NCBI RefSeq assembly: GCF_004792415.1
Contig: NZ_CP038853.1
Span: forward strand, 2,542,001 to 2,606,000
Source of the DNA: Pantoea vagans
Lineage (GTDB): Bacteria > Pseudomonadota > Gammaproteobacteria > Enterobacterales > Enterobacteriaceae
DNA: 64,000 bases
Direction: 5' to 3'
This document shows positions 35,500-42,387 of the stretch, in pieces. How positions within the stretch are numbered: position 1 is the stretch's first letter; the number at the start of each line of letters is the position of its first letter. A program made the translations under genes and the position numbers. The notes beneath the pieces were generated by a model. It saw only the letters and a list, made by a program, of their open reading frames with translations, was not told the origin of the DNA and made no database searches.

Positions 35500-35556
35500 T
35501 GGTGCCCGGGGCGGGACTTGAACCCGCACAGCCTTACAGCCGAGGGATTTTAAATC
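35500..35556 (-). tRNA. 3' fragment of tRNA-Leu(UAA): left attachment site
   Basis: The minus strand reads GATTTAAAATCCCTCGGC, then a variable arm, then GCGGGTTCAAGTCCCGC and CCGGGCACCA. This is the anticodon loop to CCA end of tRNA-Leu(UAA). Left of the anticodon loop the homology stops (TTAAAGCGCCT instead of an anticodon stem and D arm), so the gene is cut exactly in the anticodon region. This is the pattern left by a tRNA-targeting integrase; the restored tRNA should be at the other end of the prophage. Confidence 0.88.
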
Positions 35557-35678
35557 AGGCGCTTTAACCATCAAAATCAATCAATTAAGCTGAATTTTCA
35601 TAATATGGCCCCAAAATTCGCCTCAATGGATTCAATAAGTTAGCGAGGGTTATGGGGCAATATTATGAATAAAATTGT

Positions 35679-36002
35679 TCAAATTATCGGCCTGGATGGC
35701 TCGTGGACAGCAAGAATCTCCGCAGTCACTTTCCCCAGCACGATGATCCCTTCAAGCCCCTCTCCGTCGATCGTTTCGCCATCTGAAGTGATAATCCCTG
35801 TTCTGAACAATCTTCCCAGCTGAGAATAATCACCGAACTGGAATGCCACTTTGTCGCCCCTCTTGCCCTGAATCGTTCTGTCCACAATAGCGAAGCCGAC
35901 CGGCGTTTCAATCATGAACATATGGGTTGGGTGAGGCATTAGGATTTTGTTCAGGTTGATGCGCGTTTCAACATAGTCCGATGCCGGTGATGGGAAGCCC
36001 AT
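35679..36002 (-). CDS. UmuD-prime-like protein without catalytic serine
   Basis: A 107-residue protein. MGFPSPASDYVETRINLNK aligns with E. coli UmuD from Gly25 onward (GFPSPAADYVEQRIDLN), which is exactly where RecA-stimulated cleavage creates UmuD-prime. The later part keeps the beta-rich fold (GFAIVDRTIQGKRGDKVAFQ), but the GDSM serine segment is missing and an Arg stands near the catalytic Lys. It thus resembles the UmuD-prime homologue HumD of phage P1. GGGGGAAT precedes the start at 36002; second gene of a two-gene unit behind a LexA box. It could partner host UmuC or UmuD. Confidence 0.7.
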   Translation of the reverse strand: MGFPSPASDYVETRINLNKILMPHPTHMFMIETPVGFAIVDRTIQGKRGDKVAFQFGDYSQLGRLFRTGIITSDGETIDGEGLEGIIVLGKVTAEILAVHEPSRPII

Positions 36003-36003
36003 A

Positions 36004-36243
36004 TCAGATTCCCCCGTTCGGGTTGAACTGCTTGTATGTCTTAGCCTCACCCTCCTGCGTCGATGCATCGCGGAACGTCACCGTATTGGCCTTAATCCAT
36101 TGGTTCGCCTCACGCAAGCTGAAGTGCCAGTTTAGCTTCTCCAGCTGATGGACAAACTCCTGAGTCGTGACAATAACGCCCAGTGATGGGTCTCGCCTCA
36201 TAGCGTTCATAAATGCATGTTTAATTTCATAGTCGCGCGGCAT
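36004..36243 (-). CDS. Small SOS-operon protein, 79 aa
   Basis: A 79-residue protein starting MPRDYEIKHAFMNAMRRDPS, with a LNWHFSLREANQWIKANTVTFRD stretch and a polar tail. Strong ribosome site (AGGGGGGGAAT). Its stop is 1 base before the ATG of the UmuD-prime-like gene, so the two are one transcript. The family is known to me only as a phage protein beside UmuD-like genes; function unknown. A perfect LexA box lies 25 bp upstream. Confidence 0.65.
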   Translation of the reverse strand: MPRDYEIKHAFMNAMRRDPSLGVIVTTQEFVHQLEKLNWHFSLREANQWIKANTVTFRDASTQEGEAKTYKQFNPNGGI

Positions 36244-36267
36244 GCTAAATTCCCCCCCCTGAAAACA

Positions 36268-36283
36268 CTGTATAGATAAACAG
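36268..36283 (-). promoter_or_regulatory. LexA box of the UmuD-like operon
   Basis: CTGTATAGATAAACAG matches CTGT-N8-ACAG exactly. Placed 25 bp before the first gene start of the minus-strand operon. Confidence 0.85.
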
Positions 36284-36525
36284 TAATATCGTTCGGTAGT
36301 TATGATCAAGGTGAGGCATTAGACATTTTTGTAAAGCAATTGACGCAAAAGGAATTTTTGTTGCAATAGCACAAAAAAAAAGCCCTTAACTCTAATTTGG
36401 ATTTTCGTGCTGTCATTCACGAATCTACAGTGCTCTGTACTATCCTAATTTAGAGATTCTGGATGACGTTGCGCCATAAACAAATTATGATTACTCAAAA
36501 ATGAGCAACTGATGTATGATTGATA

Positions 36526-36541
36526 CTGTACATCCATACAG
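36526..36541 (+). promoter_or_regulatory. LexA box upstream of the Panacea antitoxin gene
   Basis: CTGTACATCCATACAG fits CTGT-N8-ACAG exactly, 67 bp before the ATG of the antitoxin gene. The rest of 36310-36525 shows no gene. Confidence 0.8.
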
Positions 36542-36544
36542 GCA

Positions 36545-36568
36545 CTCCAGTAGCGATAGCTACTAGAG
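36545..36568 (+). promoter_or_regulatory. Palindromic operator candidate before the antitoxin gene
   Basis: AGTAGC-GATA-GCTACT is a perfect 6+6 palindrome (36549-36564), extended by CTC/GAG with one mismatch. It is four bases from the LexA box and 41 bp before the start codon, a typical place for autoregulation by an antitoxin. Confidence 0.5.
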
Positions 36569-36608
36569 AAGATTTAACTCAACTTGAATTTACCAAAGGA
36601 GGCATGAT

Positions 36609-37124
36609 ATGGCTTACTCTGCTATTGCAGTGGCTAATGCCTTCATTGAAAGAGCCAAAGAAGGAAAAATCCCTGATTTGACTCCCATGAAGGTTCAAAA
36701 ATTGCTCTTCTATACCCAGTCATGGTATGCACGCCTCTATGATGGTGAGCAACTCATTGACGATAGTTTTGCTCGATGGAAGTTCGGGCCGGTGATCACC
36801 TCTCTTTATCATGACCTGAAAGCTTATGGTTATCGTCCAGTTACTGAAAAAATTTCTCGGGCGGTTTTAGCTCCAGGTGGAAAAGGAGTTAGCTTAATCA
36901 CTCCTGAAGTAGGTGCTGATGATAAAGTCGCAAACGCTATGATCGATAAGATTGTAGAAGTTTATGGTCGCTACACTGGCAATCAACTCTCTGCGATGAC
37001 GCACGCTAAAGGGACCGCATGGTCTATGAGTCCGTCAGGCGTCGAGGGTGATGGCAGTGTAATTGATTTAAAAACGATGGCAGCGAACATTCATCCAGTC
37101 CCGGCAGCACCTCCAGCTGCATAA
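36609..37124 (+). CDS. panA: Panacea-domain antitoxin (SocA/GepA-like, DUF4065)
   Basis: A 171-residue protein. The central segment PMKVQKLLFYTQSWYARLYD...FARWKFGPVITSLYHDLKAYG (about 26-77) is the classic SocA-like/Panacea domain, which neutralises many unrelated toxins by direct binding. No DNA-binding domain of the usual type; C-terminus Pro/Ala-rich. Strong AAAGGAGG ribosome site. Followed after 17 bp by a two-TM gene, the usual antitoxin-toxin order in PanAT systems. Upstream lie a LexA box and a palindrome. panA is the generic name from the PanAT literature. Confidence 0.85.
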   Translation: MAYSAIAVANAFIERAKEGKIPDLTPMKVQKLLFYTQSWYARLYDGEQLIDDSFARWKFGPVITSLYHDLKAYGYRPVTEKISRAVLAPGGKGVSLITPEVGADDKVANAMIDKIVEVYGRYTGNQLSAMTHAKGTAWSMSPSGVEGDGSVIDLKTMAANIHPVPAAPPAA

Positions 37125-37141
37125 ATAGGAATAATCAGTGA

Positions 37142-37573
37142 ATGGACTCACCAAAGGATGACCGGCTAAACCAAATTTTACCGCCAGACTTGTCTGCTTT
37201 AGGCATACTCCCGACAGGGAGCGATACCGATGAGCCACCCGACACTGAGAATAAGCAAGCAACTGAACGCTTAGAGACTGGTGAAAAAACTAATATTCTC
37301 TTACAAGAGGATGTGGAAGACAGAAAGGCCGACCGAGCGTTACGAGAAAAATTTGGCGATAAGGCTTATAAAGTTGTACGGAAAACACTTTATGGCTGGT
37401 CAATCCTTCTTTTTTGCTACGGGTTTTGTAAGCTATTCGGACATGAAATTTTTCCAGATAACGTCATGATAGCAATTACCTCTGCTGTAACGCTTAATAT
37501 TTTTGCAGCTTTTTTAGGTGTGATTAGAGGTCTTTTTCCTTCACAACGCTCTCCTAAAGCTTCAAAAGATTAA
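37142..37573 (+). CDS. Predicted membrane toxin of the PanAT pair
   Basis: A 143-residue protein with a polar, acidic N-terminal half (about 1-75, charged RKADRALREKFGDKAYK) and two C-terminal TM helices (SILLFCYGFCKLFG about 88-101 and MIAITSAVTLNIFAAFLGVI about 109-128). Small two-TM proteins are one of the toxin types reported to pair with Panacea antitoxins, some acting by membrane depolarisation. It follows the antitoxin by 17 bp with AGGAA as ribosome site, and a terminator follows at once. The toxin role is inference from position and topology. Confidence 0.65.
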   Translation: MDSPKDDRLNQILPPDLSALGILPTGSDTDEPPDTENKQATERLETGEKTNILLQEDVEDRKADRALREKFGDKAYKVVRKTLYGWSILLFCYGFCKLFGHEIFPDNVMIAITSAVTLNIFAAFLGVIRGLFPSQRSPKASKD

Positions 37574-37597
37574 CCCGGACACCGTGCCGGGTTTTTT
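37572..37597 (+). terminator. Terminator of the PanAT operon
   Basis: AACCCGG-ACACCGTG-CCGGGTT followed by TTTTT, starting inside the stop codon of the toxin gene. It isolates the two genes as a unit. Confidence 0.88.
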
Positions 37598-37830
37598 GTG
37601 CCTGAAGCTCCCAGCGCCCACCCTTACCTCACCCACCCCGCAGACTGCTCAGACAGGAGCGGTATACCTCTGCCCCATCGCCGGGACTTTTTTATGCCTG
37701 CATTAACACGGATCTTGCTAATGCAGTTCAGGCATTTGTTGAATGATTGTTTTCTAATTATCACAATACAGGTACTATCACTCACGTCAGCTAATGCTGA
37801 CAGATGGAATTGCCCCAATTGAAAGTTTTT

Positions 37831-37857
37831 ACGCCCGTGTAACGCGGGTTTTTTTAT
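37831..37857 (+). terminator. Terminator-like hairpin with T7 tail
   Basis: CGCCCGTGTAACGCGGG followed by TTTTTTT. Faces the end of the 62-aa minus-strand gene. The stretch 37600-37830 carries no gene I can support. Confidence 0.6.
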
Positions 37858-38042
37858 GCCTGCAGTAGCACTGATAGTGCAATGCTATCTGCTGCATCGG
37901 GCCGCCGCTGTGACAGGTCGATTATCATTCTGGCGATTGCCTCCTGCGATACAGGTTCACTTCTGGCCACCAGCTGCCAGACAGCCTCACCCATAGCCCT
38001 GCATGCTGCGTCATAGGCCTGCGCCTCAAATTCCTGTTCCAT
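37854..38042 (-). CDS. Small helical phage protein, 62 aa
   Basis: A 62-residue acidic, all-helical protein (MEQEFEAQAYDAACRAMGEA... SQEAIARMIIDLSQRRPD). The AGGAGG 5 bases before the start is a near-perfect ribosome site, which argues for a real gene. The EAIARMIIDL... layout slightly recalls AriR-type small dimers, but this is weak. Function unknown. Confidence 0.65.
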   Translation of the reverse strand: MEQEFEAQAYDAACRAMGEAVWQLVARSEPVSQEAIARMIIDLSQRRPDAADSIALSVLLQA

Positions 38043-38150
38043 AGTGCCTCCTGATTTGTAAGAGGCGTCATTTTAAATCCGTTGGCCTGAAAATACAGAG
38101 CCGTGGCTCAAGCATGCGAGGCGCGTTCCAAAAACTTTTTAGACACAAAA

Positions 38151-38170
38151 AACCCGGCATTAGCCGGGCT
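38151..38170 (-). terminator. Terminator on the minus strand
   Basis: AGCCCGG-CTAATG-CCGGGTT followed by TTTTGTG on the minus strand. Ends transcription from the tail-fibre side and of the small TM gene next to it. Confidence 0.82.
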
Positions 38171-38182
38171 GGTGTTGGCATA

Positions 38183-38293
38183 TCAAAAGTAGAACCAGAA
38201 GCTTTTATAAAATTTTACCACTAAAAATATTATTATTGTCCACGCTATCACACATCCAAAAAATATTAACGTCCACGCTGTTCTCCTCTTCAT
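38183..38293 (-). CDS. Tiny single-TM protein, 36 aa, YmiA-like layout
   Basis: A 36-residue frame: MKRRTAWTLIFFGCVIAW... with a basic head, one long hydrophobic helix and an aromatic end (YKSFWFYF). The head and helix layout (KRRTAW then a helix ending in Lys) resembles the small membrane protein YmiA. Terminated by the hairpin at 38151-38170. The ribosome site is poor, so confidence is limited; a small toxin is an alternative. Confidence 0.45.
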   Translation of the reverse strand: MKRRTAWTLIFFGCVIAWTIIIFLVVKFYKSFWFYF

Positions 38294-38357
38294 GATATTG
38301 GCTCTATCTAACAGCACTCAAAATAATCTCAGTTTTAATCTGGTCATAACTGTTTTA

Positions 38358-38385
38358 ACCGATCAATAACGGATGATTGATCGGT
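38358..38385. promoter_or_regulatory. Perfect 10-bp inverted repeat, operator-like
   Basis: ACCGATCAAT and ATTGATCGGT separated by 8 bases. No T run follows, so an operator for a dimeric regulator fits better than a terminator. It lies between two divergent tiny genes. Confidence 0.45.
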
Positions 38386-38516
38386 CAAACAGATCGATTA
38401 CCTCAACTATCTGAAAGTAAACGAATTATAAATACGATCCATATTAATTAAGCTACCGAAACATATGTTATGGTATGGTTCCGGACACATTTATTCGCAT
38501 TGTTATATAAAGGTAA

Positions 38517-38687
38517 ATGAAAGGTATTAAGATGGAACTTAATGAAGAAGAGACTGAGGTGATCGCATTTTTTCTTAGCACTCACTGGGCTGAATTTTTT
38601 GAAAGCAGTCAGGAGTTCATTTCTATCGTTGCCCTGCACCGACTGGCTGAAAAGTTTAAGCTCAGTGAAGATAGCCGTCAGATATGA
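38517..38687 (+). CDS. Small acidic protein, 56 aa
   Basis: A 56-residue frame (MKGIKMELNEEETEVIAFFL...) that is acidic and helical with FFLSTHWAEFFES. Two starts are possible: ATG 38517 with AAAGG upstream, or ATG 38532 with a weaker site. It ends exactly at the end of the convergent tail-fibre assembly gene. Opposite to the virion genes, so probably expressed in the lysogen. Function unknown. Confidence 0.5.
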   Translation: MKGIKMELNEEETEVIAFFLSTHWAEFFESSQEFISIVALHRLAEKFKLSEDSRQI

Positions 38688-39005
38688 TTACTCCTCCGTT
38701 AAATCTCTAACTGTGAACACCCCGTTTACATAATTATATTTTCCCAGCGGATCGGCTGGAATGGCATCAGGGTCAACCTCATATAACGTTTGACCCTCCA
38801 CCATCGTAAACAACTGAACCTGCATTGGAGAGCGTGCAACGGAACAAACCAGCCCGTTGGCATCTACCGCTACTGCACCCACCCAGCCCTGCCGGGTCTC
38901 ATACCAGTCACGCCCCAGTTCGTCGCAGAAATACGCGGCCATATAAACGCCGTCATCATCCAGTGGCTCAGTTTTATAATTTTTGACGTTTTTGAACTCA
39001 TTCAT
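38688..39005 (-). CDS. Tail fibre assembly protein (Tfa, P2 gpG-like)
   Basis: A 105-residue chaperone for the distal tail fibre. MNEFKNVKNYKTEPL... then GQTLYEVDPDAIP and KYNYVNGVFTVRDLTE match the Tfa family. Its ATG overlaps the fibre stop (TAATG), and AGGAGA precedes it. No second fibre set or invertase is seen, so no phase-variable fibre switch. Confidence 0.85.
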   Translation of the reverse strand: MNEFKNVKNYKTEPLDDDGVYMAAYFCDELGRDWYETRQGWVGAVAVDANGLVCSVARSPMQVQLFTMVEGQTLYEVDPDAIPADPLGKYNYVNGVFTVRDLTEE

Positions 39006-40558
39006 TATGCAATGTCTCCTGCCTGAACCCATCCGCTAGCATTGGTGTAGTAATATAATGCACGATAATAAAGGCCCGCTTTTCGTCCGTCTCCACCTTC
39101 ATTAGTGTTCATGCCTGTCATAAAACACCCTGCCGGAGCCTCCCAATCTGCAATCCAATCACCTCCCACTTTATGCTGCCTGCCTCCGCGCGCAGTCGCT
39201 CTGACGCAGTTAGTACGGTCAGCATTCATATTATTTAACTGAGCGCTGATTGAATTATTTAAATTAGTGATCTGCGTATTCAGAGCAACGTTGAGGGCGT
39301 TATCCTGGGCTAAAACCCATTGGTTCAAATAGCCACCCCATACCGAGCCATACAGGTTAGCGTCAGGCGCAACAAATGCACCGCCTGCATACAGATACCC
39401 AGGTGCCCTGAAACTCCCGTCATTGCGAAACTGATACGATGTAACGCCGCCATAACCGTCAACCAGAACCTCAGCAAACGCATAATTGCTGACGACCTCA
39501 ACCAGTCGAAAACATGCGGAGGCACCGTCTCCGAAATCCATGTCGCCACCACGGCCCCGGATTGTCGCGCGATACATAGGGGAGTAAATTCCCTGCCCGG
39601 CAGTGCCATCTTTGACGGTAGAGATAACCGTAATGCTGGCCTCATCATTCAGATAGCCACCACTCAGCGGATAAGCGCCGGTCTGCGCGGCGGTAGGCGG
39701 ATGGCTCTCTGTGAATACTCTGCCTAAATCCGTATCATCGACGGTCATGTATAGCCCGTCGTTCCAGTCCACATAATAATGATGCTCGCCGGAGGAGTGT
39801 TTCCCGCCGTTCGCCTGTACTGCCAGCCAGTTACCCACATCTCCCAGACCAATATCTGATTTATCCAGAGACAGCGCGCCGGTTTTTTTATTAACACTGG
39901 TGACCGGGTACGGCGGTGGGTTGTTCTCGTAATAGAGTGCGCCCATTGGCGTGTCATCAACTTGCGCGAGAATCGCCTCACCTGACCAGCCCATATACGT
40001 TTTATTGTCCAGCATACCGGCAGCACCGCCCTGCTGGACGGCCTGAAAATTTCCGACTTTTTCCAGGGACAGATTTTTTTTAGCAGTGCCTTTATCTTTC
40101 AGGTCACTCAGATTTGCGTCCTGCCGTAAAAAAAGGCCGTCGCCCGTAGCCACCTGGAGTTCAATGTTGGCGGTTTCATTAACGGCTAAACGAAACTGCA
40201 GGTTGACGTTGATACCGCTGATTGGTTTTTCAATTGCAGCGCAATTCGCTACTGCATAGAGTTCTCCGGCATCTGTCAGCAACCCTACCTCGCGGATAGT
40301 GAATCCGCCCACATCAGCCGGGATAACGAGATGAGCTACCCACTGATTTGCCTGTTCTTTAGACACATCGAGATTCGAAATTGCCTGCCGGTAAACCTCC
40401 CGAACCAGGACCGTTCGTGTTGGGTCAGGAGTTACGGCCATGCCATTACCATCACCAATGACAAAATCTTTGATAATAACCGGCGTGCCGCTTGCTGACG
40501 ACGCCGCCTCCAGCTCTTTCCCCCGGTTAGTGAGGATACTGTAATATTGCTCTGCCAC
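39005..40558 (-). CDS. Tail fibre protein (P2 gpH-like)
   Basis: A 517-residue fibre. Residues 1-160 are the P2-H type baseplate-binding N-terminus (YYSILTNRGKELEAASSASG; IKDFVIGDGNGMAVTPDPTRT). Then TKKNLSLEKVGN and NKKTGALSLDKSDIGLGDVGNW, phage fibre repeat elements, and a C-terminal part with GGRQHKVGGDWIADWEAPAGCFMTG. It fixes the host receptor. C-terminus and Tfa are the parts exchanged most between phages. Confidence 0.9.
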   Translation of the reverse strand: MAEQYYSILTNRGKELEAASSASGTPVIIKDFVIGDGNGMAVTPDPTRTVLVREVYRQAISNLDVSKEQANQWVAHLVIPADVGGFTIREVGLLTDAGELYAVANCAAIEKPISGINVNLQFRLAVNETANIELQVATGDGLFLRQDANLSDLKDKGTAKKNLSLEKVGNFQAVQQGGAAGMLDNKTYMGWSGEAILAQVDDTPMGALYYENNPPPYPVTSVNKKTGALSLDKSDIGLGDVGNWLAVQANGGKHSSGEHHYYVDWNDGLYMTVDDTDLGRVFTESHPPTAAQTGAYPLSGGYLNDEASITVISTVKDGTAGQGIYSPMYRATIRGRGGDMDFGDGASACFRLVEVVSNYAFAEVLVDGYGGVTSYQFRNDGSFRAPGYLYAGGAFVAPDANLYGSVWGGYLNQWVLAQDNALNVALNTQITNLNNSISAQLNNMNADRTNCVRATARGGRQHKVGGDWIADWEAPAGCFMTGMNTNEGGDGRKAGLYYRALYYYTNASGWVQAGDIA

Positions 40559-40560
40559 GA

Positions 40561-41115
40561 TTATTCTCCAGTCTGAATCACAGCGTCGATGTACGCAGTA
40601 ACTGCACCGCCTGTGTAATAGTTTCCTGCTGCGCCAACGTCAGCGATCACATCAATGCTGCTGAGATAGCTGCGTAAATTTTTTGCCTTATCCACCTGAC
40701 GCCGTATGCGGCTATACAGGCTGTCATCTATGCCCTGCAGGCTGTAGACCTCAATACGGAATGTGTAGGGCGCTCTGCGCGGGTTTTCCTGCCACCACTC
40801 AATAACGGTAGTGGGCAGGCTCACCGCCCCCAGCGCGCGCCTTACAGCACCAGCAGTTCCTCGATGCTGGTGTACATAGGCAGCATCGCGGCATACCTGA
40901 CGCTTCTCTTCCTCCGTCCAGCTTTCGTCCCAGAAATCGACTGATAGCTCCCATGCCAGCCAGGGCAGCAGATGAAACGGGCAGTCATCCGGACTTTTAA
41001 CTTTCCTGACCATGCCGGTATCAAGAGCGAGAATCTGTTCCCGGGATGCCTGCTCCAGCGCTCGCTCCTGATGAAGAGCGTTCTGTGGTAACAGCGAGCG
41101 AAACTTATCAGCCAT
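40561..41115 (-). CDS. Tail protein I (P2 gpI-like)
   Basis: A 184-residue baseplate protein with the family block PFHLLPWLAWELSVDFWDESWTE and the RGTAGAVRRAL segment. Overlaps gpJ by 8 bp. Links the fibre to the baseplate in P2-like phages. Confidence 0.9.
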   Translation of the reverse strand: MADKFRSLLPQNALHQERALEQASREQILALDTGMVRKVKSPDDCPFHLLPWLAWELSVDFWDESWTEEEKRQVCRDAAYVHQHRGTAGAVRRALGAVSLPTTVIEWWQENPRRAPYTFRIEVYSLQGIDDSLYSRIRRQVDKAKNLRSYLSSIDVIADVGAAGNYYTGGAVTAYIDAVIQTGE

Positions 41116-42022
41116 TCCCTGCCCCTCTTATCGTGACGCTAATTGCCTGACACCAGGGCGCTGTCCCCATCTCAGCCTCAATATCAGCTGCAGGGCTGGT
41201 CAGTCTCACCCTGACCACGCCGGGCTGCTGCAGAGCGGCATATACTGCTGACAGAGGGATAACTGTTTTAATTCGGTGAGATAATGCTGCGTAACTCGTT
41301 GCAACACTGATCGCATTATCCAGCACCGTCTGCGCATCCGGCCCATCGGGGATTTCCAGCTCTGCCGTGATGCTGTAACGCTGGATAACTGCACTTTTAA
41401 CGCTGACAAAATCAGTCAGCGGGCGAACTTCATCAGCACTCAGATTCGCTGCCGTTTTATCCAGAAGTAACTGAGGGGCTGTGCCATCACCCGTTCTCGA
41501 CAGTACGTATACGTCCACCTCTCCCGGGCGGCCGTGATCCTCTGGCCCGTATGCATCCGCATCCAGCACATCAGCATCAGCCGACCGCGCATGAAAGCGA
41601 TATGCGTTACGCGCTCCTGCAGTATTGAGCTGCGCCCATGACAACTGGATGCGCTCCCGGTAGGCGTCATCGTCCTCCAGCTCAGCATCTACAGGAGGAA
41701 CGGCGTCAGGATCGGCGGGGATGATGACGTAGCGTTTAACATTGAAATTTGCCCCAATCTGATCGAGGTCCGTGCCTGTGGCGCTTGCCAGAAAAACGGC
41801 GCGCACGGCGTCATTGACGCGCTGAAATGCCAGGGTCAGCTGATAAGCATTTGCCTCCCCCTGCTTATAGGCCGGGTCTGACTCCACCAGCGCATCAAAT
41901 TCCGGATCGAGTTCGCGCAGGCGTGCCAGCCAGCGGGAAAAAATATTTGACGCGTCAGGCACGACAATAGCGTCCGGAACCTCCAGCTCAGACAGATTGA
42001 TAACATCAGAACTAATTGCCAT
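41108..42022 (-). CDS. Baseplate assembly protein J (P2 gpJ-like)
   Basis: A 304-residue baseplate wedge protein. Family features: NIFSRWLARLRELDPEFDALVESDPAYKQGE near the start and ERIQLSWAQLNTAGARNAYRFHARS in the middle. Overlaps gpW by 11 bp and gpI by 8 bp. Confidence 0.92.
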   Translation of the reverse strand: MAISSDVINLSELEVPDAIVVPDASNIFSRWLARLRELDPEFDALVESDPAYKQGEANAYQLTLAFQRVNDAVRAVFLASATGTDLDQIGANFNVKRYVIIPADPDAVPPVDAELEDDDAYRERIQLSWAQLNTAGARNAYRFHARSADADVLDADAYGPEDHGRPGEVDVYVLSRTGDGTAPQLLLDKTAANLSADEVRPLTDFVSVKSAVIQRYSITAELEIPDGPDAQTVLDNAISVATSYAALSHRIKTVIPLSAVYAALQQPGVVRVRLTSPAADIEAEMGTAPWCQAISVTIRGAGNG

Positions 42023-42359
42023 TGATGGTTATGTCTCCGGTAGTTGTTACTGTGCCGCTTTCTTTATTGACCCCTTCAACATCCACAATGAACGTGGATT
42101 CGTCTTCGGGCAGCGAAACCACCACCCGCGTCACCTGTAGACGTGGCTCCCAGCGCACCAGTGCTTTTGCTGTGGCCGCAATAATTCTTAAGCGGGTCAA
42201 ATCGTCACGCGGGGCATCCACCAAATCCGGCAGCTCACTGCCGTAATCCCGTATCAGTACCCGGCTACCTATCGGCGTGGTCAGGATGTCGCTTACCGAC
42301 TGGCGCAGATGCGCCGAACCCGACAGACGTTTGCCCGTCCGGATGTTTACACCGTTCAT
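42012..42359 (-). CDS. Baseplate protein W, gp25-like (P2 gpW)
   Basis: A 115-residue protein with the gp25 lysozyme-like fold signature: LRQSVSDILTTPIGSRVLIRDYGSELPDLVDAP. Part of the baseplate wedge. 28 bp downstream of the late control D gene. Confidence 0.9.
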   Translation of the reverse strand: MNGVNIRTGKRLSGSAHLRQSVSDILTTPIGSRVLIRDYGSELPDLVDAPRDDLTRLRIIAATAKALVRWEPRLQVTRVVVSLPEDESTFIVDVEGVNKESGTVTTTGDITINGN

Positions 42360-42387
42360 GAGAGTTATCCGTTTGCGTAGAGGGGGA

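Noticed and set aside
35500-35556. A functional tRNA-Leu gene
   Set aside because: Only the anticodon loop to the CCA end is present; the acceptor 5' strand, D arm and anticodon 5' stem are missing.
37598-37822. Small plus-strand frame with a hydrophobic segment after PanAT
   Set aside because: No ribosome site, starts in the PanAT terminator, and contains a degenerate repeat; not supported as a gene.
38688-40558. Invertible tail-fibre switch (shufflon or Gin/Cin type)
   Set aside because: Only one fibre/Tfa set, no reversed copy and no invertase gene in the window.
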